A stretch of DNA of 64,000 nt from Spirosoma sp. SC4-14 (GCF_037201965.1 NZ_CP147518.1:5077001-5141000); one strand, 5' to 3'; positions 1 through 9,216 are shown, numbered from the stretch's first letter. Numbers and translations are program-made. Notes: generated by a model not told the origin, from the sequence alone.

Positions 1-485
1 GGCGATTTGCTGGTTGCCACGCCAATCCGGAAAATGTCCTGCTTGTCTTTAACAGGAAAATAGAGATAGTATGTACCGTTTTTGTAAGCCGCATCAGGCG
101 CCCACAATTGTCGTCCAGCCCATGGAATGTCCTTAATCGACAACCCTATACCCTGGTCGGTAACGTTCCCGTTGATGCTATCCATCGACAGAATATGGTA
201 GTCGTTCATGGCAAAGTGTGCCCCTTCATCGTCTTCTTTTACACCCGCATCGATGTCGTGCGACGGATAAATATAGATTTTGCCATCAAAAACATGGGCC
301 GACGGATCAGCGGTGTATATATCACGAACCAGGGGTTCAGACAATGAATGCTCTTTAACAGAGTCTGTTGCGGCTGTTTCGGTGTCAGCAGTATCTTTTT
401 TAGAACTACTCTGACAGGCTCCGAACAACAGACCCAACATAGCAAATGCGAATAATGAAAGGCTGGTTTTAGAATAGGCTGGCAT
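1..485 (-). CDS. Glycoside hydrolase family 43-like lipoprotein (partial, C-terminus off window)
   Basis: Reading leftward from an ATG at 485-483 gives 161 codons that run off the window start without a stop. The N-terminus is hydrophobic and ends in a lipobox-like FGAC (Cys at about residue 24), then a Ser/Asp/Thr-rich linker. From about residue 52 the motifs YTADPSAHVFDGKIYIYPSHD and then RQLWAPDAAYKNGTYYLYFP match the first blades of the five-bladed propeller of GH43 enzymes, where the first Asp near DPSAH is the usual catalytic base. Such enzymes remove arabinose or xylose side chains from plant polysaccharides. Substrate cannot be told because most of the fold is missing. The gene diverges from the ferredoxin reductase gene. 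Confidence 0.82.
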   Translation of the reverse strand, partial: MPAYSKTSLSLFAFAMLGLLFGACQSSSKKDTADTETAATDSVKEHSLSEPLVRDIYTADPSAHVFDGKIYIYPSHDIDAGVKEDDEGAHFAMNDYHILSMDSINGNVTDQGIGLSIKDIPWAGRQLWAPDAAYKNGTYYLYFPVKDKQDIFRIGVATSKS

Positions 486-790
486 TGGGCGAGTTTATTA
501 TTGGTTTCAGGAATTTAGATGAGGGGTGCCGTAACGGCAGTTCCGTTATATAATACCTCAAAATTTTCGCAAAATAGAAAGAAAACCAACATTCTTCCTA
601 CTTCGCTCTATTTCCACATTGCTAATATTTCGGTGAGTAAGGCGGGCAACTTTACATTCCGCCTGGTTATCGCTCATTACAATTTGTGATCACGTTTTGA
701 GACCTCTCATCAACGCCCTGAATCTACCTTTGCCCTTATTAGCGATTGAACGAATTGCTTAATCCTTCACTTGATTTACACAATACAACC
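486..790. other. Divergent intergenic region
   Basis: About 305 bases between the divergent GH43 and ferredoxin reductase genes. The centre is AT-rich. Apart from the -7 box near 725 I see no gene, repeat or RNA structure here. Confidence 0.6.
725..732 (+). promoter_or_regulatory. Bacteroidota -7 box (TACCTTTG) for the reductase gene
   Basis: TACCTTTG fits the TAnnTTTG consensus known for Bacteroidota primary sigma promoters. A TTTTG at 695-699 could be the -33 element, but the 25-base spacing is longer than the usual 17-23. The box is about 58 bases before the preferred ATG at 791. Confidence 0.45.
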
Positions 791-1795
791 ATGATTTCGA
801 CTGATATATGCATCATTGGCGCTGGCCCGGTTGGGCTGTTTGCCGTTTTTGAAGCAGGCTTATTAAAAATGCGTTGTCACCTCATCGATGCACTGCCGCA
901 GGTGGGTGGGCAGCTTTCCGAAATTTATCCTCAAAAGCCCATTTACGATATTCCGGGCTATCCGGCAATAAAAGCACAGGAGTTGGTCGATAACCTGATG
1001 GAGCAGATCGCACCTTTCCATCCAACATTCACCCTGGGCGAACGGGTTGAATCCCTCGATCAACAAGCCGACGATTCGTTTGTCGTTACCACCAACGACG
1101 GAACATCAGTTCATTGCCAGGTTGTAGTGATTGCCGGTGGCCTGGGCTGTTTTGAACCGCGCAAGCCCGATATCCTGAATCTGGAGCGATTTGAAGGAAA
1201 AGGGGTTTCGTATATGGTAAAAAATCCCGAACAATTCCGCGACCGGCGGGTAGTGCTGGCAGGTGGTGGCGACTCAGCGCTCGACTGGACAATTTTTCTG
1301 GCCGATATAGCGAAGGAAGTGACGCTGGTGCATCGGAGCGATAGTTTTCGGGGAGCGCCCGATTCGGCCGGAAAAGTGGTGGAACTAGCCCAAAAAGGCC
1401 GAATCAATCTGGCACTTCAATCAACCATTACCAGCATCAGCGGCAATGGCCATTTGCAGGAAGTCAGTATTACGGCCAAAGACAAAACGGTCCTGAATCT
1501 GCCCACCGATCATCTGATTCCGCTGTTTGGCCTGACACCCAGGCTCGGCCCTATAGCCGACTGGGGGCTAACCATCGACAAATCGGCAATCAATGTCGAT
1601 ACGACCGATTATTCAACCAATATCGAACGGATTTATGCTATCGGCGACATCAACACCTATCCGGGTAAATTGAAGCTCATTCTTTGCGGCTTTCATGAAG
1701 CAGCCCTTATGTGTCAGAGCGCGTTCAACTACGTATACCCAAATCAAAAACTGAGCTTTAAGTATACCACCGTTAACGGTGTACCCGCTTTTTAA
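791..1795 (+). CDS. Ferredoxin/flavodoxin--NADP+ reductase, thioredoxin-reductase-like type
   Basis: This 334-residue flavoprotein should pass electrons between NADPH and a ferredoxin in the cytosol. The FAD-binding GAGPVG is at residues 10-15, followed by the PQVGGQL segment typical of the family; a second dinucleotide motif (AGGGDSALD, about 156-164) binds NADPH; the C-terminal IYAIGDI closes the FAD site. The CxxC redox pair of true thioredoxin reductases is absent, which points to the TrxR-like FNR family, and the length fits. An in-frame TTG at 746 would add 15 residues before the Rossmann strand; the ATG at 791 is preferred because it places GxGxxG at the usual distance. A 2Fe-2S ferredoxin gene follows after 24 bases and is the probable partner. 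Confidence 0.9.
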   Translation: MISTDICIIGAGPVGLFAVFEAGLLKMRCHLIDALPQVGGQLSEIYPQKPIYDIPGYPAIKAQELVDNLMEQIAPFHPTFTLGERVESLDQQADDSFVVTTNDGTSVHCQVVVIAGGLGCFEPRKPDILNLERFEGKGVSYMVKNPEQFRDRRVVLAGGGDSALDWTIFLADIAKEVTLVHRSDSFRGAPDSAGKVVELAQKGRINLALQSTITSISGNGHLQEVSITAKDKTVLNLPTDHLIPLFGLTPRLGPIADWGLTIDKSAINVDTTDYSTNIERIYAIGDINTYPGKLKLILCGFHEAALMCQSAFNYVYPNQKLSFKYTTVNGVPAF

Positions 1796-1819
1796 TAACC
1801 TCACCGCACTAAATCAACC

Positions 1820-2131
1820 ATGATTCAATTCACGATCGAGGACCGCGACGGCGTCCGTCAACATCTGGAAATCCCCGAAGGCATCAACCTGAGCCTGATG
1901 GAAGTGTTGAAAGCATCAGATTATAACATACTGGCCACTTGTGGTGGCATGGCCCTTTGCGCAACCTGCCACGTTCAGGTACTCGACGGAGCCGACGCAC
2001 TGCCATCCATGCGCGATGCTGAACTGGACATGCTCGACACCCTGCCCGATGCCGATTCCGACAGCCGACTAGCCTGCCAGATCCGCGTCGACGAAACGCT
2101 GGAAGGTGCAGTTTTCAGGATTAGAGGGTAG
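1820..2131 (+). CDS. Adrenodoxin-type 2Fe-2S ferredoxin
   Basis: The 103-residue protein carries the Cys pattern C41-x5-C47-x2-C50-x35-C86 that binds a plant/adrenodoxin-type 2Fe-2S cluster (CGGMALCATC, then LACQI). It is acidic between the third and fourth Cys (about 58-80), as expected for the partner-docking helix of adrenodoxin-like ferredoxins. It lies 24 bases after the reductase gene and is probably co-transcribed, so the two likely form an NADPH-to-ferredoxin chain. The final acceptor (a cytochrome P450, an Fe-S assembly factor or another enzyme) is not encoded nearby. Confidence 0.92.
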   Translation: MIQFTIEDRDGVRQHLEIPEGINLSLMEVLKASDYNILATCGGMALCATCHVQVLDGADALPSMRDAELDMLDTLPDADSDSRLACQIRVDETLEGAVFRIRG

Positions 2132-2197
2132 TTTTTGGTTTGTAGTTTCTCCGCTGAGTGGAATTCTAACAGGCGGAGCAACCACAAACCAAAAACT
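2130..2197. terminator. Bidirectional terminator hairpin
   Basis: Arms 2130-2154 and 2173-2197 pair at 23 of 25 positions, with an outer AGTTTTTGGTTTGT block and an inner CTCCGC/GCGGAG block. It fills the gap between the convergent ferredoxin and RidA genes and can serve both. Confidence 0.7.
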
Positions 2198-2202
2198 TCC
2201 CC

Positions 2203-2724
2203 TCACTGGTCTTCCAGTTCGACAATCATTTCGATTTCGACGGCGTAGTTGGAGGGTAAGGCCGCCATACCAACTGCCGAGCGAGCATGTTTACCTTTGT
2301 CGCCCCAAAGAGCTACCAGTAGGTCGGAGCAGCCGTTCACAACCTTCGGATGGTCGGTAAATTCAGGCGTAGAGTTTACGAAACCCGTCAGCTTGACAAT
2401 GCGCTTAACCCGACCTAGCTCTCCAACTTCGTTTTTAATGGTCGACAGCAGCGAAATACCCGTTATCCGAGCGGCTTCATACCCTTGCTCAATCGTCAGA
2501 TCTTTTCCCAGCTTGCCCGTAATGGGTGTACCATCGGCGCGGGTCGATACGTGTCCGGCCAGAAACAGCAAATTACCCGTGCGCACTGCTTTTAGATAGT
2601 TTCCAGCCGATTTGGTGGGCGGATACAACTCGATTCCCATTTTCTTCAGGGTTTCTTCCAGCGCCTGACCATAGGACTGGCTGATCACAACAAGCAATAA
2701 GAACGTAAGAACAGTGTAGCGCAT
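2203..2724 (-). CDS. Secreted RidA/YjgF-family protein
   Basis: 173 residues with a signal peptide of about 20 residues (ending SYGQA), then a RidA fold. RidA proteins hydrolyse reactive enamine/imine intermediates in the cytosol; the Arg of the active site is probably R148 in HARSAVGMAALP, and FLAGHVS at about 54-60 matches the family core. The export signal is odd for the classical role but is common among Bacteroidota Rid paralogues, so the substrate may be periplasmic and is unknown. It is followed on the same strand by no gene; a GNAT gene lies upstream with a 63-base gap. Confidence 0.88.
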   Translation of the reverse strand: MRYTVLTFLLLVVISQSYGQALEETLKKMGIELYPPTKSAGNYLKAVRTGNLLFLAGHVSTRADGTPITGKLGKDLTIEQGYEAARITGISLLSTIKNEVGELGRVKRIVKLTGFVNSTPEFTDHPKVVNGCSDLLVALWGDKGKHARSAVGMAALPSNYAVEIEMIVELEDQ

Positions 2725-2787
2725 TTACAGAGGATGGCGTTTGGTTTATAAAAGACTCATAACTAAGCGAATAACCTACACAATTAT

Positions 2788-3327
2788 CTAAACCAGCGGA
2801 GTAGCTGACACGGGTAACCGCTTCTCCATCACAATAAACTCAAGCGGTTGTTTTTGAATGCCAAAACGCGGATCGTCAGGAAACGGTTTTGTTTCGCCGG
2901 TAGGTGCATAACCCCGTCGTTGATACCAGGCAATCAGTTCGTGCCGAAGTGTGATGACCGTCATGGTTACAGCCCGGCAGTTTTGCTGCTGCGCATAGGT
3001 TTCGGCCGCTTCGAGCAGTTGTTTACCAATGCCCGCAGCCTGCGATTCGGGCGAAACCGTAAGCATCCCCAAATAGAGATCGCCGTCTTTCTTTTCCAGA
3101 TAAACACAGCCGATCAGTTCACCATCCGCTTCGTATTTCAGTATTCTTGCGGCCGGATTCTCCAGCATAGTCCGGATACCCTCTTCGTCGGTTCGGATAC
3201 CGCCAAGAAGGTCGGCTTCGGTTGTCCATCCTTTACGCGAACTGTCGCCCCGGTAGGCGCTATTGACCAGTATATTGAGTGTAGTTATATCGTCGAAGGT
3301 GGCCGTAGCAATAAGCGTATTCTTCAT
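2788..3327 (-). CDS. GNAT-family N-acetyltransferase
   Basis: 179 residues from the ATG at 3327; an upstream in-frame TTG (3336) is less likely. The acetyl-CoA motif A is seen as LTVSPESQAAGIGKQLL (about 92-108; Q-x-x-G-x-G), followed by the usual helix, and the C-terminal ITLRHELIAWYQRRGYAPTGE is the typical motif B strand-helix. The acceptor substrate cannot be predicted. The gene ends 63 bases before the RidA start, so the two may be co-transcribed. Confidence 0.87.
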   Translation of the reverse strand: MKNTLIATATFDDITTLNILVNSAYRGDSSRKGWTTEADLLGGIRTDEEGIRTMLENPAARILKYEADGELIGCVYLEKKDGDLYLGMLTVSPESQAAGIGKQLLEAAETYAQQQNCRAVTMTVITLRHELIAWYQRRGYAPTGETKPFPDDPRFGIQKQPLEFIVMEKRLPVSATPLV

Positions 3328-3506
3328 AATCTGCAAATATATCAGGTTTAGCGAGATGAGCAGCGGTCTGTTTCCGTTCCTTTTGGTTACCGATCAGCCG
3401 TTTTTTTTACCGGTTTATGGCCTTTGTTTATCGCTTCAAAAACCTGACTCTGGCCAAACCCACTCATTGAGTCGGATCTTCGATGCGAAAATCGCTTTTA
3501 CGATCC

Positions 3507-4787
3507 ATGAAACGTCTTTCTTACCTCTTTTTCAGCCTGATTCTTACCGGATGCCTTACGGATTGTAAACATCCGGGCAATCTTGACCCCGATGTCGACA
3601 TAACCCCTCCACCCACCGATACGCCAGAACCCGGAGCCGTGCAACCGGTTGGTGTGCCCAACGGTACGGCTGTCGTCAAAACCATTGGCCCGGCAGGGGG
3701 TGTTATCCAGTCCGACGACGACCGGTTTACGGTATCGATTCCGGCGGGAGCGTTGGCTAGTGACGTAGCCATTTCTTTGCAGCCTATTACGAATACCAAT
3801 GGCAGCGGTCTTGGCGCAGCCTATCGGATGCTGCCCGACGGCCAGAAATTTGCCAAACCGATTTCTATAACGGTCAACTACACCGACGACGAAACCCGAC
3901 AGGCAATGCCCGAAGCCCTCGGCATTGCCTACCAGAACAGCAAAGGTGTCTGGATGGGTGTTGGTGGAGTAGCGCTGGATACAGCCCGGAAAAGCGTATC
4001 GATAGACGTTAATCATTTCACAGATTTCAGCTTTTTTGAGTATTCATACCTCGATCCTGAGCTATCGATAATTGATCCGGGCAAGTCGGTCGAGTTGAAA
4101 TTTTATACGTTAGGTCTCCTGGGATTAACCGCAAAGGCAGTTCCCAAAGGCACTGATCGGGAATTACCGGCTCCACGACTTTTAAGCATCGATTATATCG
4201 ACGGTTGGGAGTTGAAGGGAGCCGGGACTTTGCAGGCAAACGGAAAAACTGCTGTTTATCAGGCTCCGGCCTCCATACCCGCAACGAATCCGGCGCTGGT
4301 TACGGTGAAACTACATTCGCCCGTCGATCAGGCAGTGGGTTGGCTAATTGCCCGGATTTATGTGCTGCCGGTTGGCATTTCGCTACAGGTCGACGGGGGC
4401 GACTGGATCACCCTGCCCAGTTCAGGAGCCAATCTATCGCAGGGTATCAAAGGCGTAGATGCCGAAAAGAGCGATGGCGCTTCGGCTCATCTACATTGGC
4501 AGGGCGGCTCTGGAATCCGTAATGCGCTCGGCATTTTTAACTGGACCCTGAGTACTATCACGTTTAGCTATAGGACAAATCCCTACACCCTTTATGAACA
4601 CGTGTATGGCAAGAAACCCGACATTAGCGGTGGCTCGTTAAAGGTTGATGGCATGCTGGAGGGCTATCTGGTCGGGTCGTTTGATGTTCAGCCCGCCGGT
4701 CTTTATCAGACTACGTTCCCCCCGGTTATAGCCACAGCCCCAATTCGGGGCGTTTTCCGGGTCAAATGCCTCGATTGCGCCCATTAA
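3507..4787 (+). CDS. Lipoprotein with ZU5-like domain
   Basis: 426 residues starting at the ATG at 3507; an earlier in-frame ATG at 3483 would add eight residues ahead of the signal peptide. The N-terminus MKRLSYLFFSLILTGC has a clear lipobox (LTGC). After a Pro/Thr-rich linker, residues about 60-155 (GGVIQSDDDRFTVSIPAGAL and following beta strands, ending SFFEYSYLDPEL) resemble ZU5 domains found in many Bacteroidota surface proteins. The C-terminal 250 residues are beta-rich with no family I recognise. Likely outer-membrane or periplasmic; function unknown. Confidence 0.8.
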   Translation: MKRLSYLFFSLILTGCLTDCKHPGNLDPDVDITPPPTDTPEPGAVQPVGVPNGTAVVKTIGPAGGVIQSDDDRFTVSIPAGALASDVAISLQPITNTNGSGLGAAYRMLPDGQKFAKPISITVNYTDDETRQAMPEALGIAYQNSKGVWMGVGGVALDTARKSVSIDVNHFTDFSFFEYSYLDPELSIIDPGKSVELKFYTLGLLGLTAKAVPKGTDRELPAPRLLSIDYIDGWELKGAGTLQANGKTAVYQAPASIPATNPALVTVKLHSPVDQAVGWLIARIYVLPVGISLQVDGGDWITLPSSGANLSQGIKGVDAEKSDGASAHLHWQGGSGIRNALGIFNWTLSTITFSYRTNPYTLYEHVYGKKPDISGGSLKVDGMLEGYLVGSFDVQPAGLYQTTFPPVIATAPIRGVFRVKCLDCAH

Positions 4788-4792
4788 GTTAG

Positions 4793-4842
4793 TTAGTCAT
4801 TGGTGTATTGATCTTTCCAACGGCCAATACACCAATGACTAA
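4793..4842. terminator. Perfect 18-bp hairpin between convergent genes
   Basis: TTAGTCATTGGTGTATTG (4793-4810) is repeated exactly in inverse at 4825-4842 with a 14-base loop. It lies between the convergent ZU5 lipoprotein and AlkZ-like genes and probably ends both transcripts. The words ATTAGTCATT recur in the hairpin near 27.7 kb. Confidence 0.7.
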
Positions 4843-4854
4843 TCAACCAATAAA

Positions 4855-5940
4855 CTAATGACCTCCAACCATACTGGCACGAAGCTGTTTGAAGTGGCCA
4901 TAGTGATGGCCGACTTCTATAATTTCGTCGTGCTGCCGGCTGGTTAAGGGGTAAAAGAATTCGGGCTGGATTTGAACGGTATCATTTTTGACAGTTCGTT
5001 TCCAGGTGCCAACAACTTTTCCATCGATCAGAATAACCGGATAAAAAATTCCATTGGCAGAACTTATGACCTGCTTAAAATCGAGCGGACCGAGTGCAGC
5101 ACTACGATCTTTGTAACCCACCAGATACTCATCAAAAGCCGGCAGCAGATGAATCGCCAGCGACGCATCGTGCATATAGAACCCCGATGGGTCCATCCAG
5201 TAGAGTTGTCCATGAATCGTTTCCTGAGCAAGCTGTGATTTAACTGCGTGTATTCCGGCTTTGGCCTCCGTTATGGTAAGCCCCGACCACCAAACAAAGT
5301 CCTGAAGTGTGGCCGGTCCATGCCCTCTGAAATACCGTTTTGTCAGCTCAGCCAGCGCTTCGATCCGCTCCATAGGCCGGGTCGACGGAATCCATTCATC
5401 GAGCAGGGCGTACGTATTTTCGCTTCCTCGCCTGACTCCACAACCGATAAGCCCATCGAAAGCCGCCCGATTGAGCAACAGATTCATACGAATGTCGTAG
5501 ATACGGATACCAGCCTGTTCGAGAGCAACTTTCAATTCTGGTCGCGTTAATTGTTGTCCCCCTTCCAGGACCCGATTCAGCGCATCATAGCTTTTCGCTA
5601 CATCGGTAGCCGACAAATCATGTCGACGGAGGTAGCCGTTTGAAATCTGATGTAGCCGTGGCCTCAGCAAATCCAGTATCCATCGTACATCGTCGGCGGC
5701 AATCAGGTGTAGGGTTCCGCGCATGGCCCAGGTTCTGACAACCGACCGATTGGCAATACACTGCTCAATATCGGCTTCGGTCGAGCCGGGCAACCGAAGT
5801 CCCAGCGCCCATTTAGCGGCCAGAAAGTCCTGTGCCTGGACTGCACCAAGCCACCTGACCATATCGGCCGGATTGGTCAATCGGGGCTGATGAATCATCT
5901 GATAGGCGAGCCGGTGGCGGACAATTACGGAATCGGTCAT
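4855..5940 (-). CDS. Winged-helix AlkZ/YcaQ-like protein (HTH_42 family)
   Basis: 361 residues from the ATG at 5940. The N-terminal MVRWLGAVQAQDFLAAKWALGLRL and the later RTWAMRGTLHLIAADD are hallmarks of the HTH_42 family, whose studied members AlkZ and YcaQ are DNA glycosylases that remove alkylated bases and unhook interstrand crosslinks. The catalytic Q-x-Q pair of that family appears as Q35-A-Q37. Members are built of three tandem winged helices and are about 360-400 residues, matching here. Activity on crosslinks is inference from the family. No self-resistance or natural-product cluster is next to it. Confidence 0.85.
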   Translation of the reverse strand: MTDSVIVRHRLAYQMIHQPRLTNPADMVRWLGAVQAQDFLAAKWALGLRLPGSTEADIEQCIANRSVVRTWAMRGTLHLIAADDVRWILDLLRPRLHQISNGYLRRHDLSATDVAKSYDALNRVLEGGQQLTRPELKVALEQAGIRIYDIRMNLLLNRAAFDGLIGCGVRRGSENTYALLDEWIPSTRPMERIEALAELTKRYFRGHGPATLQDFVWWSGLTITEAKAGIHAVKSQLAQETIHGQLYWMDPSGFYMHDASLAIHLLPAFDEYLVGYKDRSAALGPLDFKQVISSANGIFYPVILIDGKVVGTWKRTVKNDTVQIQPEFFYPLTSRQHDEIIEVGHHYGHFKQLRASMVGGH

Positions 5941-6184
5941 TAACAAAACAGGATTAACTCAAACAACTTCTTACAAAATAACACGTACTCAATGACAGCC
6001 CTATGTCAGTAGGTTCGGTGTATTTTAAAAAGTTCTGGCAATGTTTCATAGCGTTGCCCCTTTCCTGCCAACAGAAAGAATTTCCAGATTAGCAACCTCC
6101 CCGGCCGAAAACGAACTTGCTTTTCTTAATGACGGTTCTTCAAAAGCCCTGGTTTTTTCTTACAATCAGCGCCCGAATACAACC

Positions 6185-6979
6185 ATGAATCTACAACTCA
6201 ACAACAAAACGGCTTTAGTTACTGGCTCAACAGCCGGAATTGGACTGGCAACAGCCCGCAAACTACTGGCAGAAGGAGCCCATGTTATTATTACGGGTCG
6301 TACGAACGTCCGTGTTCAATCGGTAGTTCAACAACTGAAAGCAGAACATCCCAATGCATCGGTAGAAGGTATTGCTGTCGATTTTGGGCAAAAAGCCGAA
6401 GTCGACAACCTGATCGAACAGGTCCCATCGGTCGATATTCTGATCAATAATGCAGGTATTTTTGAACCTAAAGCTTTTGTCGATATCCCCGACGAAGACT
6501 GGTTCCGATTCTTCGAGGTTAATGTGATGAGCGGTGTCCGACTGGCGCGTCACTATTTTCCAACGATGCTCACCAACGGATGGGGCCGTATTTTGTTTAT
6601 TTCCAGTGAATCGGCGTTGCAGATTCCAGACGAAATGATTCATTATGGCATGACCAAAACGGCCCAGCTTGCCGTAGCACGAGGTCTGGCCGAACTCACC
6701 AAAGGAACGGCTATCACTGTCAATGCGGTGCTGCCCGGTCCAACAGCGTCGGAAGGCGTGCAGGATTTTGTGAGCGGACTGGCTCAGCATCAAAACAAAT
6801 CCCGCGAACAAGTGGAACAGGAGTTTTTTCAATCGGCACGTCCAACCTCGCTTCTGCAACGATTTGCCACAACCGACGAGGTCGCCAATATGATCGTCTA
6901 CCTGAGCAGTCCGCTGGCTTCGGCTACGAACGGTGCCGCTGTTCGGGTCGATGGTGGTGTGGTTAAAGCCATCGTGTAG
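6185..6979 (+). CDS. Short-chain dehydrogenase/reductase (SDR)
   Basis: 264 residues from the ATG at 6185, preceded by the frequent local context AACC. Classical SDR marks are all present: TGSTAGIG (13-20) for NAD(P) binding, NNAG near 93, a Ser in ISSES and Y154-x3-K158 as the catalytic residues. The C-terminus ATNGAAVRVDGGVV is typical of SDRs of the FabG-like group. The open frame extends back to 6041, but the extra 48 residues have no domain and I left them out. Substrate unknown. Confidence 0.9.
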   Translation: MNLQLNNKTALVTGSTAGIGLATARKLLAEGAHVIITGRTNVRVQSVVQQLKAEHPNASVEGIAVDFGQKAEVDNLIEQVPSVDILINNAGIFEPKAFVDIPDEDWFRFFEVNVMSGVRLARHYFPTMLTNGWGRILFISSESALQIPDEMIHYGMTKTAQLAVARGLAELTKGTAITVNAVLPGPTASEGVQDFVSGLAQHQNKSREQVEQEFFQSARPTSLLQRFATTDEVANMIVYLSSPLASATNGAAVRVDGGVVKAIV

Positions 6980-7075
6980 TTTCCTGGCCAATAGTACCTG
7001 CTATGATTACGCAGCTCTTTGAGTAAGTACCTGATAACAGGCGCTTTATAGGGAAACTGGCTACTAACCAAACCG

Positions 7076-7843
7076 ATGAAGCACCTGTTATTTTTGTTCG
7101 TTTTTCTGAATCTGGCTACTGCCTTTGTCGACATTCGGCCCATTGCATCGGCTGTGTATGAATGGGATAAAGCGCGCGTCACGAAAAAAACTACGGGCGA
7201 ACAACGGGTTATCCTGGAAGGGAGTTCGACCGATTTTAGTCATATCAACATACACGCAACAACTCTCCTCCCCCATCAGGCTCCGCATCCTGCTCATAAC
7301 CACGACGACGAAGAACTCATCATCATTAAAGAGGGGCAGCTCACCGTAACCATCAATGGACAATCGAAAACGCTGGGCACTGGCAGCATTGCGCTGATGA
7401 TGCCGGGCGATAAACACGGTTTTGAAAACAAGAGCGATACGCCCACTACTTATTATGTGATGCGATACACAGCCAGAGCACCCGTTGATCTGGAACGCGG
7501 AAAAACTGCCGGGGGGTCGTTTTGGGTCGACTGGGCAGAGGTACCGTTTCAGGCACACGCTCAGGGTGGTATCCGACGTATGTTCGACCGGGCCACTGCC
7601 ATGACCAAACGATTCGAAATGCACGTTACAACCCTGAAACAGGGCTTATGGAGTCATCCGCCCCATACCCACCGAGCCGCCGAAATTCTGCTAATGATCC
7701 ATAATAACGCTCAGGAAAGCATCAATGGTGCGCTCCTTCCGGCCCGGACCGGCGACCTGATTTTTCTGGAATCCAACGTACCGCATGCCATCCAGAACAC
7801 CAGTCAGGGTAATTGCACGTATTTCGCATTCCAGTTCGAATAG
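7076..7843 (+). CDS. Secreted two-cupin protein
   Basis: 255 residues with a short hydrophobic leader (about 1-17). Two cupin domains follow: the first has H71, H74, H76 and E80 (HPAHNHDDEE) with the second motif PGDKHGF; the second has H194, H197, H199 and E203 with the closing VPHAIQN. Both metal sites appear intact. Bicupins include oxalate decarboxylases, dioxygenases and sugar-binding proteins, so the reaction is not predictable. Its stop is two bases from the stop of the convergent GH88/105 gene, so the 3-prime ends are packed without a terminator. Confidence 0.87.
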   Translation: MKHLLFLFVFLNLATAFVDIRPIASAVYEWDKARVTKKTTGEQRVILEGSSTDFSHINIHATTLLPHQAPHPAHNHDDEELIIIKEGQLTVTINGQSKTLGTGSIALMMPGDKHGFENKSDTPTTYYVMRYTARAPVDLERGKTAGGSFWVDWAEVPFQAHAQGGIRRMFDRATAMTKRFEMHVTTLKQGLWSHPPHTHRAAEILLMIHNNAQESINGALLPARTGDLIFLESNVPHAIQNTSQGNCTYFAFQFE

Positions 7844-7845
7844 CC

Positions 7846-9216
7846 TTATCGCTTCTGGGTCAGTTGCAGCGAACTATCATTTATCTCAAACGTTTTCTTA
7901 TTCAGCAGGTTGATCACTTCGGCTCCAGCCAGCAGCACCGGCCCATAGCCATGGGCCGCATACAAATTAATGGGCCGGTGGTAGTAAAATGCCGGATCGA
8001 AGCCCATACCAGTGCCAACACAAGTACCATCGACCTGCCCTTTATCGGTCACTTTCGTCGAAACGGCATTCCAGCCCAGTAAGGCCATAGGCGCGTAGGC
8101 CAGCGGATCGAGCCACCCCCGGTTAATGGCACGGGCAATGGCATAAACATAGATGGCCGTTGCCGACGTTTCCAGATAGGAGTCGTTTCGGTCGAGCAAT
8201 TGATGCCAGAAACCCGCTCCCGACTGGCAGGCAGCCAATCCTTTTGCGTGTGCCCGCAGCAAATCCAGCACGACCGCACGACCCGGATGGTTTTCGGGCA
8301 ATACGTCGAGCAGTTCGACATTGGTCATAATGGCCCAGCCATTGGCTCTTGCCCAGTGAAACTCCGGATGAACGCTCATGCCCTCTACCCAACCATGCAT
8401 ATAAAGTCCTTTTTGGCGGTTAAACATCCGCTTCGAAAACTGCGTCACCTGTTTCACAGCTTCATCGAAATAGGCCCGATCGCCGGTTAATTTACCCATT
8501 TGCGCCAGGGCCGGAACGCTCATGAACAGATCGTCAAGCCAAAGCGTATTGGGCTGAGGGCGGTTGCGTGCCAGCGTTCCATCGGCCAATCGGTATTCTT
8601 TTTTGGTAATATACTCCATATACCGGTTGATTTGCGGGCGCAGATCGGCTTTAACTCCCCCGGCGCGGGTAGCTTTAATCATGGCGGCACACATAGCCCC
8701 GGCATCATCGAGAGCATGCGGAGCCAGCAGCGGCCGAAGCGACGTAGTTGCTTTGGGATCGGCACTGACCTGATTCTGAAAATACGGGACAAGCCCTACC
8801 AGAAAAGCCAGTCGCTTGTTGGTATAGTCGGCAAAACGGGAATCGCCCGTGGCATCGCTGGCCAGTAGCATGCCCGCATAGGTAACTCCCCATTCGTAAC
8901 TCGTTAAGCGAAAATCGCCGGGTTTAATGATTGCATTCGGGTTAAACGTCGAAAAATCGGTTAGTTCCTGATTGGTTTGGCGGTCAATAACCTGCGTTGG
9001 GGTCGAACTGTCGAGGTAGTCATATACCCGGCGCAAAACATTCGTAACCTCCGCAATGCGGGGCTGACCATAGGGCACTGGATAATCGGGTTGCAACAAA
9101 TGCAGCGGGGTAGTCGAATCGTTTGCTTTGGGTGGCGTAGCCTGTCCCAGTGCTAGCGTAGAAACCAAAAGTGCGGTTCCAGCATAGCCAGCCGAACGCT
9201 TACGTAGTGTTATCAT
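7846..9216 (-). CDS. GH88/GH105-family glycoside hydrolase (unsaturated uronyl hydrolase)
   Basis: 456 residues from the ATG at 9216; a GTG at 9261 would add 15 residues. A signal peptide (about 1-24, ending LALGQA) sends it to the periplasm. The (alpha/alpha)6-barrel family marks are LWLDDLFMSVPALAQMG (about 220-236), GLYMHGW, HWARANGWAIMT and the conserved Asp in the first of these, the usual general acid. Family members hydrate the unsaturated uronic acid left by lyases, as YteR does on rhamnogalacturonan. The gene downstream of its promoter side (9293-10297) encodes a propeller protein on the same strand, and a GH43 lies 8 kb away, but no lyase or SusC/D pair is in view. Confidence 0.88.
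   Translation of the reverse strand: MITLRKRSAGYAGTALLVSTLALGQATPPKANDSTTPLHLLQPDYPVPYGQPRIAEVTNVLRRVYDYLDSSTPTQVIDRQTNQELTDFSTFNPNAIIKPGDFRLTSYEWGVTYAGMLLASDATGDSRFADYTNKRLAFLVGLVPYFQNQVSADPKATTSLRPLLAPHALDDAGAMCAAMIKATRAGGVKADLRPQINRYMEYITKKEYRLADGTLARNRPQPNTLWLDDLFMSVPALAQMGKLTGDRAYFDEAVKQVTQFSKRMFNRQKGLYMHGWVEGMSVHPEFHWARANGWAIMTNVELLDVLPENHPGRAVVLDLLRAHAKGLAACQSGAGFWHQLLDRNDSYLETSATAIYVYAIARAINRGWLDPLAYAPMALLGWNAVSTKVTDKGQVDGTCVGTGMGFDPAFYYHRPINLYAAHGYGPVLLAGAEVINLLNKKTFEINDSSLQLTQKR

Noticed and set aside
791..1795. Thioredoxin reductase as function of the flavoprotein
   Set aside because: No CxxC redox pair between the two dinucleotide-binding parts; ferredoxin gene adjacent.
6263..6991. 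Minus-strand reading frame of 242 codons across the SDR gene
   Set aside because: It is fully antisense to an SDR with intact motifs and shows His/Arg/Cys-rich composition typical of shadow frames.
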